The notes: generated by a model not told the origin, from the sequence alone. Shown: positions 1 through 8,766, counted from the stretch's first letter. The stretch is 64,000 nt of DNA from Methylobacterium aquaticum (GCF_016804325.1 NZ_CP043627.1:1935001-1999000); one strand, 5' to 3'. Numbers and translations: made by a program.

Positions 1-48
1 GGTGGTCACGGCGCGGCCCCTCGCGGCCTGACGAGAGGGCTCGAACGA

Positions 49-82
49 AAGCACCCCGGGCGCGGCGGCGCCCTGGGTGCTT
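49..82 (-). terminator. Stem-loop, possible terminator of the KGG gene
   Basis: A 15-bp stem with one mismatch and a 4-base loop, formed by arms at 49-63 and 68-82. It lies downstream of the minus-strand KGG gene. On that strand the stem is followed by only a short T-rich stretch (TTTCGTT), so intrinsic termination is plausible but weak. It could equally end a gene lying left of the window. Confidence 0.4.
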
Positions 83-286
83 CGTCGCGTCCGAAATCGC
101 GACATTCGACACGGGATCGTTCGGGACCTTCGTCACGGCCCATGCTGATGCGCCGGAGGTGAGGCGGGCTCCCTCCGGCGCATGAGCGCGGGTCTCAACC
201 GGTCCGTGGAGTGGGAAGCCGCGGGGCGGCCCCATTCACGCCGTTCGTCCGTCCGCCGGTCACGTCCGGCCCAACGGGATCCGCCT

Positions 287-481
287 TCACTCGTCGGTAG
301 CGCGGCCGCTGCCCGAAGCCTGCCCGCCCTTGCGGCCGGCCGACGAGGCCAGTTCGCGATCCTGCGAGAAGGAGCGCTTCTCGGCCGGCACGCTGCGGCC
401 GCCCTTGCTGGCGATCTCGCGCTGCCGCTCCAGATCCATGGACGCGAAGCCGCGCTTCGAGGTCGAATTTCCGGTTGCCAT
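287..481 (-). CDS. KGG-repeat general stress protein (YciG/Con-10 type)
   Basis: A 64-residue hydrophilic, glycine- and lysine-rich protein with the repeat signature of the stress-induced KGG family: GFASMD near residue 11, then SKGGRS near residue 25 and GRKGGQAS near residue 50. Family members are small, probably disordered proteins of unknown biochemical role that rise under general stress or desiccation. The start at 481 is preceded by a strong AAGGAGG six bases upstream. An EcfG-like promoter sits at 515-539 on the same strand, which fits stress control. The family call is firm; the molecular function is unknown. Confidence 0.85.
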   Translation of the reverse strand: MATGNSTSKRGFASMDLERQREIASKGGRSVPAEKRSFSQDRELASSAGRKGGQASGSGRATDE

Positions 482-514
482 GTTTGCCTCCTTGGCGGGG
501 TTCTCAGTCCGGAC

Positions 515-539
515 AACCTTCAGCGCAAATGATGGTTCC
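515..539 (-). promoter_or_regulatory. EcfG-type (general stress sigma) promoter for the KGG gene
   Basis: On the minus strand GGAAC (539-535) is followed after exactly 16 bases by GGTT (518-515). The alphaproteobacterial general-stress consensus is GGAAC-N16/17-CGTT, so there is one mismatch. Transcription would begin near 508, leaving a leader of roughly 27 bases before the KGG start. Confidence 0.6.
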
Positions 540-620
540 TGCCACGCATGCGGGCCGGCTCACTGAAGGTCCCGATTCGGGGCAGTACAGGCTGGGCTGT
601 CGCGACGTCGCGTCGCGCCG

Positions 621-659
621 GTGACTTGGATTGGTGACTTGCGTCGGTGACTTGGATCG
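621..659. repeat. Three 13-bp tandem repeats (GTGACTTG core)
   Basis: GTGACTTG recurs at 621, 634 and 647, each followed by a similar five-base spacer (gattg, cgtcg, gatcg). The array starts just after a GC-rich palindrome (CGCGACGTCGCG, 601-612) and lies between two divergent stress promoters. It may be a protein-binding array or a simple slippage repeat. The rest of the 482-786 intergenic region holds only the two promoters. Confidence 0.6.
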
Positions 660-696
660 ACGCTCTCGCCGCGCCGACGCTCGGCCGGATCGCCGT

Positions 697-721
697 GGAA
701 CCGGGCCGGAGGGGCGGCGTT
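697..721 (+). promoter_or_regulatory. EcfG-type promoter for the small gene at 787
   Basis: GGAAC (697-701), exactly 16 bases, then CGTT (718-721): a perfect match to the EcfG general-stress consensus. It lies 65 bases upstream of the start at 787 and points toward it. The site also strengthens the case that this small frame is a gene. Confidence 0.7.
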
Positions 722-786
722 CGCCCCGAACCCAGCAGCGGCGCGGCCTGCGGCCGCCTGCCGCACCTTCGTTCTCGGAGCACACG

Positions 787-1005
787 ATGACCAACAAGAC
801 CATGGTGAGCCGGGAGGCCGCCGCGCATCCCGAGACCGCGCCGGCCCCGAACTGCGCCGCGCCGCCGCCGATGCCCGCCGAGGAGGGCAGCCCGCACCCG
901 ACCACGACCGAGGAGCCGGGCGACTCGCCCCAGCCGAACCGCCAGTTCGGCGACGAGCCGGTCGGCGGCCTGACCACCCGCAAGGACTATCCCCGCCGGG
1001 ATTAA
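787..1005 (+). CDS. Small hypothetical protein, probably stress-induced
   Basis: A 72-residue hydrophilic protein rich in proline, alanine and glutamate, without membrane segment or signal peptide. It ends with a basic, aromatic tail (KDYPRRD). I do not recognise a family. Support for it being real comes from GGAG six bases before the ATG and the perfect EcfG-type promoter at 697-721. It is divergent from the KGG gene, so the two probably belong to one stress regulon. Confidence 0.6.
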   Translation: MTNKTMVSREAAAHPETAPAPNCAAPPPMPAEEGSPHPTTTEEPGDSPQPNRQFGDEPVGGLTTRKDYPRRD

Positions 1006-1113
1006 AACGAAGTCGGCCGGGGCGTGCCGGTCCGGCGGCGGTTTCCAGTCCCGCTCCCGCCCTCTACACAGGCGGACGGGATCCGGGCGGGATTCTAGAG
1101 GCGGCGGACCACC

Positions 1114-4100
1114 ATGAGCGGCGGGGCGGGAACGGCGGAGCGGGTGGGCGGTGCGCCTCCGGCGGCGGGTGAAGGTCGGGCCGTCGCGCGCGGGGATGTC
1201 GCGCGCGGGGAGGACAGGGCGGAGGCGGCCCGCTCCGGCAACGATCCGGAGGCTTCCGATGCCTCGGGCGGCCTCGACCGCAGCCTGTTCCGCTACATCT
1301 GGCGGCATTCGAAGCGCGACCAGATCCTGATCTGCGCCGTCGTGCTGGCATCGCTGCCGCTCTACTTCGCCTCCCTCGACCTGCCGCGACGCATCGTCAA
1401 CGAGGCGATCCAGGGCCACGCCTTCGAGAAGGGCAACGAGACCGCCAAGTTCCTGGTGCTGCGCCTGCAGATGCCGGACTGGTTCGGCCACGACGTCGCG
1501 CTGTTCGACGGCTTCGACGTCGACCGGTTCGAGCTGCTGTTCGGCCTCTCCTCGATGTTCCTGCTGCTGGTGCTGATCAACGGCGCCTTCAAGTACTGGA
1601 TCAACGTGGCCAAGGGGGCGCTCGGCGAGCGGATGCTGCGGCGCCTGCGCTACCAGCTGTTTTCGCTGATCATGCGCTTCTCGCCGGAGGCCCTGCGCCA
1701 CACCAAGGCCTCCGAGGTCGCCACCATCATCCGCGACGAGGTCGAGCCGATCGGCGGCTTCATCGGCGACGCCTACATCCTGCCGGCCTTCCTCGGCACC
1801 CAGGCCGCCACCGCGATGGCGTTCATCCTGCTCCAGAACGTCTGGCTCGGGCTGATGGCCGCCGGGGTGGTGGGGGTGCAGTTCGTGGTGATCCCGCGCC
1901 TGCGGCGCGAGCTGCTGCGCCTCGGGCGGCAGCGCCAGCTCGCCTCGCGCCGCCTCGCCGGCCGGGTCGGCGAGGTGGTGGACGGCATCGCGGCGGTGCA
2001 TTCCAACGGCGCCGAGGCCTGGGAGCGGGCCGAGATCGGCCACCGCCTCGGCGGGTTGTTCGACCTGCGCCTGCGCATCTACCGGCGCAAGTTCATGGTC
2101 AAGTTCCTGAACAACCTGCTCGCCCAGATGACGCCGTTCCTGTTCTACTGCATCGGCGGCTACTTCGCGCTCAAGGGCCAGCTCAGCATCGGCCAGCTGG
2201 TGGCGGTGATCGCCGCCTACCGCGACCTGCCGCCGCCGCTGAAAGAACTGATCGACTGGGACCAGCAGCGCCTCGACGTGCAGGTGAAGTACGAGCAGGT
2301 CCTGCAGCAATTCCTGCCCGAGCGCCTCCTCGGGCTCGACGCGCCCGGCCGCGACGAGACCCTGTGCGGGCGCCTCGCCGCCGAGGGCGTCGGCGTCCAG
2401 GAGCCGCACGGGCCGGTTCTCGCCACCGTCTCCCTGTCCCTGTCCCTGCCGGCGATCGTCGGCATCGTCAGCGACGGCGGCCCCGCGGCCTCGACCTTCG
2501 CGCGGGTGCTGGCGCGGCGCACGGTGCCGACCGCGGGACGCCTCACCCTGAACGACCGCGACCTCGCCGACTGGTCCGGCGCGGCGCTCACCCGGCGCAT
2601 CGCCTATGCCGGTGTCGACCCGATCCTGTTTCCGGGCTCGTTGCGCGACAACATCGTCTACGGGCTCAACCGGCGCCCGCCCGAGGCCGCCGCCATGGAT
2701 GCGAAGGCGCTGGCCGAGGCCCGCCGCACCGGCAACCCGGTCGAGCCGTTCCCGGCCGACTGGACCGATTACGGGCAGGCCGGCGTCGCGGATGCCGCCG
2801 CCCTCGACGCCCTGATCCTCGACTGGCTCACCCGCATCGGCATGGGCGAGGAGGTCTACCGCTTCGGCCTCCTCGGCCAGGTCGATCCCGAGCGCCACCC
2901 GGATCTCGCCGCCCGGCTGATCGAGGCCCGGATCGCCTTCCGCGAGCGCCTGGCGGCGGAAGGACACGCCCACCTCGTCGAGCCGTTCGACCCCGTCCGC
3001 TACAACCGCCAGGCGACGGTGGCCGAGAACCTGCTGTTCGGCGTGCCGACCACCACGGCGCTGACCGGCCGGGCGCTGGCCGAGCATGCGGTGGTGCGCC
3101 TCGTCCTCGACCGGACCGGGCTCGCCGACGACCTCGTCACCATGGGCGAGCGCATCGCCGCGACCATGCTGGAGATCTTCCGCGGCCTGCCGAGCGGGCA
3201 TCCGCTCTTCGAGCAGTTCTCGTTCCTCTCCGCCGACGAACTGCCGGAATACGAGGCGATCCTCGCCCGCCGCACCGCCACGGAAGCCTCCGCCGAGCGC
3301 CATGGCGGCGGCGCGCTCAACCGGATCCGGCGGCGCTGGATCGGGCTCGGCCGCTACGGCTCGGCCGACGCGACCCGGCTCATGGCCCTGCCGCTCGCCT
3401 ATATCGAGCCCCGCCACCGCCTCGGCCTCGTCGACGACGCGTTTCGCGAGCGGCTGGTGGAGGCGCGGGCCGAGTTGCGCACCGCCCTCGACGAGGCCGA
3501 GATGGGGGGCGTCGATTTCTACGATCCCGACCGGGTCTGCCCGGCGGCGCCGTTGCGCGACAACCTCCTGTTCGGCCGCGTCAACCAGTCCGTCGCCGAC
3601 GCCGTCGAGACCGTGACGAAGACCGGTACCGCCCTCATCCAGGAGATGCAGCTTGCTCCCGCCATCACCCGGGTCGGGCTCGACCACCAGGTCGGACCGG
3701 AGGGGCGCTTCCTGTCGAGCGTCCAGCGCGCGGTGGTGAGCCTGGTGCGGGCCCTGATCCGCCGGCCGGACCTGCTCGTCCTCGACGGCGCACTGTCGCC
3801 GATGGGCGAGAACCGCGCCCGCACGGTGCTGGGCCTGCTGCTGGAACGGTTCGGCCGCGAGAACAGCCTCGTGGTGGTGCTGCCGAACGACCGCGTCGCC
3901 GACCGGTTCGAATGGGTGCTGCGGGCCGCCGGCACGCAGATCCAGGGACCCGACAAAGCGCCGGACAAAGCACCGGAGATTCCTCAGGGCGGCGAAGCGT
4001 CCCCCGAAGAGACGACGGCGGGGGCTGGCGCTGCGGCGCCGGCTGCGGCAGTCTCGGGTCGCGCCGAGGACGAGACGGGGCCGGAACCGGCGCGCGTCGA

Positions 4101-4119
4101 GCAGGATGTGAAGGCATGA
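1114..4119 (+). CDS. ABC-exporter-like membrane protein with degenerate ATPase
   Basis: A 1001-residue protein. A charged N-terminal tail of about 50 residues leads into an exporter-type six-helix membrane domain (about residues 65-370), then a long nucleotide-binding-like region. The Walker A place (about 450-461) reads GIVSDGGPAAST, so the essential lysine is absent. The signature reads LSSVQ instead of LSGGQ (about 867) and Walker B reads LLVLDG, with glycine instead of the catalytic glutamate at 892. Between these lies an insertion of some 350 residues in which an RDNLLFG-like motif occurs three times (510, 636, 814). ATP hydrolysis is therefore unlikely in the usual way. The stop codon overlaps the start of the cyclic-nucleotide-binding gene (ATGA), so the two are probably co-translated and work together. 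The substrate is unknown. Confidence 0.8.
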   Translation: MSGGAGTAERVGGAPPAAGEGRAVARGDVARGEDRAEAARSGNDPEASDASGGLDRSLFRYIWRHSKRDQILICAVVLASLPLYFASLDLPRRIVNEAIQGHAFEKGNETAKFLVLRLQMPDWFGHDVALFDGFDVDRFELLFGLSSMFLLLVLINGAFKYWINVAKGALGERMLRRLRYQLFSLIMRFSPEALRHTKASEVATIIRDEVEPIGGFIGDAYILPAFLGTQAATAMAFILLQNVWLGLMAAGVVGVQFVVIPRLRRELLRLGRQRQLASRRLAGRVGEVVDGIAAVHSNGAEAWERAEIGHRLGGLFDLRLRIYRRKFMVKFLNNLLAQMTPFLFYCIGGYFALKGQLSIGQLVAVIAAYRDLPPPLKELIDWDQQRLDVQVKYEQVLQQFLPERLLGLDAPGRDETLCGRLAAEGVGVQEPHGPVLATVSLSLSLPAIVGIVSDGGPAASTFARVLARRTVPTAGRLTLNDRDLADWSGAALTRRIAYAGVDPILFPGSLRDNIVYGLNRRPPEAAAMDAKALAEARRTGNPVEPFPADWTDYGQAGVADAAALDALILDWLTRIGMGEEVYRFGLLGQVDPERHPDLAARLIEARIAFRERLAAEGHAHLVEPFDPVRYNRQATVAENLLFGVPTTTALTGRALAEHAVVRLVLDRTGLADDLVTMGERIAATMLEIFRGLPSGHPLFEQFSFLSADELPEYEAILARRTATEASAERHGGGALNRIRRRWIGLGRYGSADATRLMALPLAYIEPRHRLGLVDDAFRERLVEARAELRTALDEAEMGGVDFYDPDRVCPAAPLRDNLLFGRVNQSVADAVETVTKTGTALIQEMQLAPAITRVGLDHQVGPEGRFLSSVQRAVVSLVRALIRRPDLLVLDGALSPMGENRARTVLGLLLERFGRENSLVVVLPNDRVADRFEWVLRAAGTQIQGPDKAPDKAPEIPQGGEASPEETTAGAGAAAPAAAVSGRAEDETGPEPARVEQDVKA

Positions 4120-4562
4120 CGCTTGAGACCGAGGTGCAGTCGCTGCGCCAAGTGCCGATGTTCCGCGAGGTGGATCCGGCCCGCCTGAAGCTGCTCGCCT
4201 TCACCAGCGAGCGGGTGCATTTCGCCGACGGCCAGCGCTTCTTCGACCGGGGCGACGCGGCGGATGCCGCCTACCTCATCCTGGAGGGCGAGGCCGCCGT
4301 GACCCTCGACGGGCCGCAGGGGCCGATCCAGCTGGCGCTGCTGGGCGCCAACGCGCTGGTCGGCGAGATGGGCATCCTGGCCGACCAGCCCCGCTCCGCC
4401 ACCGTGACCGCGGCGGTGCCGACGACGGCGCTCCGCATCGACCGGCGGGTCTTCCTCGAATTGCTGAGCCAGTTCCCGCAGATCGCCATCGCGGTGATGC
4501 GCGAGCTCGCCCACCGCCTCGAGATGACCAACCAGCAGCTCGCCCGGATGCGGACGGGCTGA
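4116..4562 (+). CDS. Cyclic nucleotide-binding (CAP_ED) domain protein
   Basis: A 148-residue single-domain protein with a cNMP-binding beta-roll across nearly its whole length: a glycine-containing FDRGDAADAAYLILEGEA segment near residues 42-60, then a phosphate-binding-cassette-like GEMGILADQPRSATV segment (about 87-101), which includes the conserved arginine. There is no C-terminal helix-turn-helix, so it is not a CRP-type activator. It starts inside the stop codon of the ABC-like gene, suggesting it is a regulatory subunit of that membrane protein. Whether it binds cAMP, cGMP or nothing cannot be told from sequence alone. Confidence 0.85.
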   Translation: MTLETEVQSLRQVPMFREVDPARLKLLAFTSERVHFADGQRFFDRGDAADAAYLILEGEAAVTLDGPQGPIQLALLGANALVGEMGILADQPRSATVTAAVPTTALRIDRRVFLELLSQFPQIAIAVMRELAHRLEMTNQQLARMRTG

Positions 4563-4626
4563 CACCCATATCATTCAACGAGGCGGGCCCGACACGAGGC
4601 GCGCCCGACGACACGGGGGACACGCC

Positions 4627-5388
4627 ATGGATCTCGCCGCCGGCCTGAAGGGCCGCCACGTCCTCGTCACGGGTGCGTCGAGCGGCCTCGGCGACCACTT
4701 CGCCCGCCTCTGCGCGGCCTGCGGCGCCTCGGTCACGGTGGCGGCCCGGCGCAAGGAGAAGCTCGACGCGCTGGTGCGCGATCTGGCGGCCGCCGGCGCC
4801 CCCGAGGCCCACGCCGTCGCCCTCGACGTCGCCGATCCGGATTCGGTGACGGCCGCCTTCGCCGGCCTGCACGCCCTGCCGGACGTGGTGGTCAACAATG
4901 CCGGCATCGCCGAGGGCGGGGCGGCGATCGACGTCGACATCGCGACCTTCGACCGGGTGATCGACACCAACCTGCGCGGGGTCTGGGCGGTCTCCACCAG
5001 TGCGGCCCGGGCCTGGCGCGAGGCCGGCCGCGGCGGCGTCATCGTCAACGTCGCGTCGATCCTGGGCCTCAGGGTCGCCGGCGGGGTCGGGCCCTACACG
5101 GTGTCGAAGGCCGGCGTGGTGCAGATGACCCAGGCGCTCGGCCTCGAATGGGCCCGCTACGGCATCCGGGTCAACGCGCTGGCGCCGGGCTATATCGGCA
5201 CCGACATCAACCGCGACTTCTTCGAGACGCCCCCCGGCCAGGCGATGCTCAAGCGCATCCCGATGCGGCGTCTCGGCCGGCCGGAGGACCTGGACGGGGC
5301 GTTCCTGCTGCTGGCCGGCGACGCGTCGGGGTGGATGACCGGGGTGACGCTGCCGGTGGATGGCGGGCATCTGGTGTCGGGGTTGTGA
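4627..5388 (+). CDS. SDR-family oxidoreductase (FabG-like)
   Basis: A 253-residue classical short-chain dehydrogenase/reductase. It has the NAD(P)-binding TGASSGLG motif near residue 15, an NNAG motif near residue 92, and the catalytic YTVSK (tyrosine and lysine) near residue 157. It ends with the usual substrate loop and a WMTGVTLPVDGG tail. The start at 4627 follows a GGGGGA stretch. A 64-base gap separates it from the cyclic-nucleotide gene. The family is certain; the alcohol or keto substrate is not. The downstream convergent junction with lldD carries a palindromic repeat. Confidence 0.85.
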   Translation: MDLAAGLKGRHVLVTGASSGLGDHFARLCAACGASVTVAARRKEKLDALVRDLAAAGAPEAHAVALDVADPDSVTAAFAGLHALPDVVVNNAGIAEGGAAIDVDIATFDRVIDTNLRGVWAVSTSAARAWREAGRGGVIVNVASILGLRVAGGVGPYTVSKAGVVQMTQALGLEWARYGIRVNALAPGYIGTDINRDFFETPPGQAMLKRIPMRRLGRPEDLDGAFLLLAGDASGWMTGVTLPVDGGHLVSGL

Positions 5389-5495
5389 TACGACTTCCGG
5401 AAGTCCTTTGCCGTCTCCGCGGTTCCTCAACGGAAACGAGGCGGTAATTATATTGGCCTTTTGCAGATATCGATGGCGGTTTTTGTTCTGGCGCG

Positions 5496-5652
5496 GGTCC
5501 CCCTCTCCCGTGTGGGAGAGGGGACAGGGGTGAGGGTGGCGCGGGTTCAGGATAATTCGCCGAACGTTGAGCTGCGCAGCTCAACGGTTTCAGCGTCATA
5601 CGGAGGCGTCACACCCTCACCCCTACCCCTCTCCCACTCGGGAGAGGGGATC
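5496..5652. repeat. Intergenic palindromic element, family A (copy 1)
   Basis: Two inverted arms of about 40 bp (around 5498-5537 and 5612-5650), with CCCCTCTCCC and GGGAGAGGGG cores flanked by GGGGTGAGGGTG and its complement. An inner hairpin, GTTGAGCTGCGCAGCTCAAC, sits at about 5567-5586. It fills most of the 320-base junction between the convergent SDR and lldD genes. Copies with the same arms occur at about 21079 and 39558, and a related subtype at 41323 and 55490. Confidence 0.85.
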
Positions 5653-5708
5653 GCGCGCTCAAAATCGGGCAGGCTCTCCTCGACGATCGAAGAGATCAGT
5701 TTGCCCAT

Positions 5709-6854
5709 TCACGAAAACCGCAAATTGCTCCGCGTCAGCTGGTCGACGGAGGAACACCCCATCAGGCGCATGTCCCGCTCGATTTCGGTCCGCATCAGGC
5801 CGAGCGCCCGCTCGACCCCGGCCTGGCCCGCCGCGGCGAGGGGGAACAAGTAGTAGCGGCCGAGGCCGACGGCCTTCGCGCCGAGCGACAACGCCTTGAG
5901 CACGTGCGTGCCGCGTTGCACCCCGCCATCCATGATCACGTCGATCCGGTCGCCCACCGCATCGACGATCTCGGCGAGCTGGTCGAAGGCCGTGCGCGAG
6001 CCGTCGAGCTGACGGCCGCCATGGTTCGACAGGATGATGCCGGTGCAGCCGATCTCGACCGCGCGCTTGGCATCCTCCACCGACATCACGCCCTTCAGGC
6101 AGAACTGGCCGCCCCATTCCCGCACCATCGCCGCCACGTCGTCCCAGGACAGGCTGGGATCGAGCATCTCGGTGAAGTAGCGGCTGATCGACAGCGCGCC
6201 GCCGCCCATGTCGACGTGGCCGTCGAGCTGGGGCAGCTTGAAGCTCTCGTGGGTGACGTAGTTGATCCCCCAGGCGGGCTTGAGCGCGAACTGCATCATG
6301 CCGCCGAGGGTGAGCCGGAACGGGATCGAGAAGCCGGTCCGCTTGTCGCGCTCGCGGTTGCCGCCGGTGATGCTGTCGACGGTCAGCATCATCACCTCGA
6401 TGCCGGCCTCCTTGGCGCGGGCCATCATGGCGCGGTTCAGGCCGCGGTCCTTGTGGAAGTAGAACTGGTAGACCTGGGGACCGCCGCTGATCCGGCGGGC
6501 CTCCTCCAGGCTCACGGTCCCGAGCGAGGACACGCCGAACATCGTGCCGTACTTGCCGGCCGCCGCCGCGACGGCGCGCTCGCCCTGGTGGTGGAACAGC
6601 CGCTGCAGGGCGGTCGGCGAGCAATAGACCGGCATGGCGAGACGCTGGCCCATCACGGTCACGGACATGTCGATCTCGCCGACGCCGCGCAGGACGTTCG
6701 GCACCAGGTCGCAGCGGTCGAAGGCGGTCGTGTTGCGCCGGTAGGTGACCTCGTCGTCGGCGGCGCCGTCGATGTAGTCGAAGATCGGTCCGGGCAGGCG
6801 CGCCTTCGCCATGCGCCGGAAATCGTGGAAGCTGTGGCAGCTCGTCAGTCGCAT
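5709..6854 (-). CDS. lldD: FMN-dependent L-lactate dehydrogenase / alpha-hydroxy-acid oxidase
   Basis: A 381-residue TIM-barrel flavoenzyme that oxidises L-lactate (or a related 2-hydroxy acid) to pyruvate at the inner membrane, passing electrons to the respiratory chain. It shows the N-terminal ARLPGPIFDYIDGAADDE signature and the active-site SNHGGRQLDG with catalytic histidine at residue 278. A DGGVQRGTHVLKAL segment follows in the phosphate-binding part. GGAG lies nine bases upstream of the ATG. The lactate permease gene ends 87 bases upstream on the same strand, so the two form an operon. The length matches LldD. Confidence 0.9.
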   Translation of the reverse strand: MRLTSCHSFHDFRRMAKARLPGPIFDYIDGAADDEVTYRRNTTAFDRCDLVPNVLRGVGEIDMSVTVMGQRLAMPVYCSPTALQRLFHHQGERAVAAAAGKYGTMFGVSSLGTVSLEEARRISGGPQVYQFYFHKDRGLNRAMMARAKEAGIEVMMLTVDSITGGNRERDKRTGFSIPFRLTLGGMMQFALKPAWGINYVTHESFKLPQLDGHVDMGGGALSISRYFTEMLDPSLSWDDVAAMVREWGGQFCLKGVMSVEDAKRAVEIGCTGIILSNHGGRQLDGSRTAFDQLAEIVDAVGDRIDVIMDGGVQRGTHVLKALSLGAKAVGLGRYYLFPLAAAGQAGVERALGLMRTEIERDMRLMGCSSVDQLTRSNLRFS

Positions 6855-6941
6855 CGTGAGGGCTCCGCAGGCGCACGGCGCCGCTGGAATCGAACGGGGG
6901 AGAAGGCCGGGGGGATCATCGCCGCCCCGGCCCGATGGTCC

Positions 6942-8609
6942 TCAATGGGCGATTGCCGGACCCACCGCCTGCGGCACCATGGCGGTGAAGGGCGGCACGT
7001 AGGCCTGCAGCATCACCAGGACGCCGACGAGGCAGGCGAGCGCGATCGAGTGGAAGAAGACGTAGCGCAGGATCTTCGCCTCGCCGCCATACCACTGCGT
7101 CGCGGTCGAGGCGACCACGATCGACTGCGCGTCGATCATCTTGCCCATGACGCCGCCCGAGGAGTTCGAGGCCGCCATCAGGACCGGCGACAGGCCGAGC
7201 TGCTCCGCGGTGATCTTCTGGAGGCCGCCGAACAGCACGTTCGAGGCGGTGTCCGATCCCGTCAGCGCCACGCCGAGCCAGCCCAGCATCGCCCCGAAGA
7301 ACGGGTAGATCCAGCCCGTCTGGGCGAAGGCGAGGCCGAGGGTGGCGTCGGTGCCCGAGTACTTGGTGACGTAGCCGAGCGCCAGCATCGCCGAGATGGT
7401 GATCATCGAGTAGCGCACGAGCCAGGCGGTGCGCCCGTATTCCCGCAGCAGCCTCACCGGGTTGAAGCCGAGGATCAGGCCGCCGACGATCGCCGAGAGC
7501 AGGATGCCGGTGCCCGTCGCCGAGAGCAGGTTGAGGGTGTAGATCGCGGCCTCGCTATGGGCCTTGGCGACGACCGGCGGCATCTTGACGACGAGGTTGT
7601 GCAGGTAGGGCACCGGCATCTTCCACACCCAGAGCGAGTCGAGCCAGGCGCGGAATTGCGGCGTGCCCCAGGCGAAGACGAACACCGAGAGGATGAGCCA
7701 GGGCAGCCAGGCGCGGAACACGGCGCCCGCGGGGTGGGTCTTGCGGTCCACCGCCTGGGCCGGCTGCGCCTCGACGTCGGTCGCGGTCCAGATGCGGGCG
7801 GGCCGCCAGACCCGCAGGAAGCCCGCGAGCGCCGCCATCGAGCAGATCGCCGCGACCACGTCCACGAGCCAGGGGCCGTGGAAGTTGGAGACGAGATACT
7901 GCGGCACCGCGAAGGAGAGGCCGGCCACCAGCAGGGCCGGCCACACCTCGATCATGCCCTTGCGGCCGGCGAACGCCCAGATCAGCCAGAACGGCACGAG
8001 GAGCGAGAAGAACGGCAATTGCCGCCCGATCATCGCCGAGAGCTCGATCAGGTCGAGGCCCGTGACGGCCGAGAGCGCGATGACGGGGGCGCCGAGCGCA
8101 CCGTAGGCAACGGGCGCGGTGTTGGCGATGAGCGAGAGGCCGGCAGCCGCCAGCGGCGTGAAGCCAAGGCCCATCAGCATCGCCGCCGTCACCGCCACCG
8201 GCGTGCCGAAGCCCGCCGCGCCCTCGAAGAAGGCGCCGAACGAGAAGGCGATGAACAGGAGCTGGAGCCGCTTGTCCGGGGTGATGCCGGCGATCGAGTC
8301 CCGCAGGATGTCGAACTGCCCGGTCTTCTCCGTCAGCCGGTAGAGGAAGATCACGTTCAGGATGATCCAGCCGATCGGCAGGAGGCCGAAGGCCGCGCCG
8401 TAGACCGCCGTGGCGCCCGCCATCGGGGCCGGCATCCCGAAGCCGATCACCGCCACGCAGAGCGCCACGACGAGGCCGAGGAGCGCCGCGACATGCGCCT
8501 TCAGGTGCAGGAGGCCGATGCCGCCGAGCAGCACGACGATCGGCAGGGCGGCGAGCGCCGTCGACCAGAGCGCGCTCCCCAGCGGATCGTAGACTTGGTT
8601 CCAGCTCAC
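6942..8609 (-). CDS. lldP: L-lactate permease (LctP/LldP family)
   Basis: A 555-residue integral membrane protein with about 12-14 hydrophobic segments. It is a lactate/glycolate permease that brings L-lactate in for LldD. I chose the GTG at 8609 because the N-terminus VSWNQVYDPLGSALW aligns with the usual LldP start, and GGGAGG lies eight bases upstream. The longer frame reaching 8789 would run through the operator and is not credible as coding. Conserved stretches include GAAGFGTPVA and LTGSDTASNVLFGGLQ. It is transcribed with lldD and divergently from the FCD regulator. Confidence 0.92.
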   Translation of the reverse strand: MSWNQVYDPLGSALWSTALAALPIVVLLGGIGLLHLKAHVAALLGLVVALCVAVIGFGMPAPMAGATAVYGAAFGLLPIGWIILNVIFLYRLTEKTGQFDILRDSIAGITPDKRLQLLFIAFSFGAFFEGAAGFGTPVAVTAAMLMGLGFTPLAAAGLSLIANTAPVAYGALGAPVIALSAVTGLDLIELSAMIGRQLPFFSLLVPFWLIWAFAGRKGMIEVWPALLVAGLSFAVPQYLVSNFHGPWLVDVVAAICSMAALAGFLRVWRPARIWTATDVEAQPAQAVDRKTHPAGAVFRAWLPWLILSVFVFAWGTPQFRAWLDSLWVWKMPVPYLHNLVVKMPPVVAKAHSEAAIYTLNLLSATGTGILLSAIVGGLILGFNPVRLLREYGRTAWLVRYSMITISAMLALGYVTKYSGTDATLGLAFAQTGWIYPFFGAMLGWLGVALTGSDTASNVLFGGLQKITAEQLGLSPVLMAASNSSGGVMGKMIDAQSIVVASTATQWYGGEAKILRYVFFHSIALACLVGVLVMLQAYVPPFTAMVPQAVGPAIAH

Positions 8610-8766
8610 GACGTCGTCCTCCCGTTGCAGGTTTTCAATCCGCGCGGCGACCGGGCAGCCTCCATCGTCACCCCTGTGCGCGTGGCGTACGCGCAGGGGC
8701 CGGAGGCCGCTCTCACCGATCCGCGTCGAAGCCTTGGCTTGTCCTATGAGCCGATGGCGAGGCATT

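Noticed and set aside
520..3687. A 1055-codon open frame on the minus strand opposite the ABC-like gene
   Set aside because: It is the GC-rich shadow of a membrane protein frame; the translation is a histidine/arginine/glutamate-rich composition with no domain, and the plus strand clearly codes.
5496..5652. CRISPR array
   Set aside because: The repeats are two inverted arms of a hairpin, not direct repeats with unique spacers; no cas gene is present in the window.
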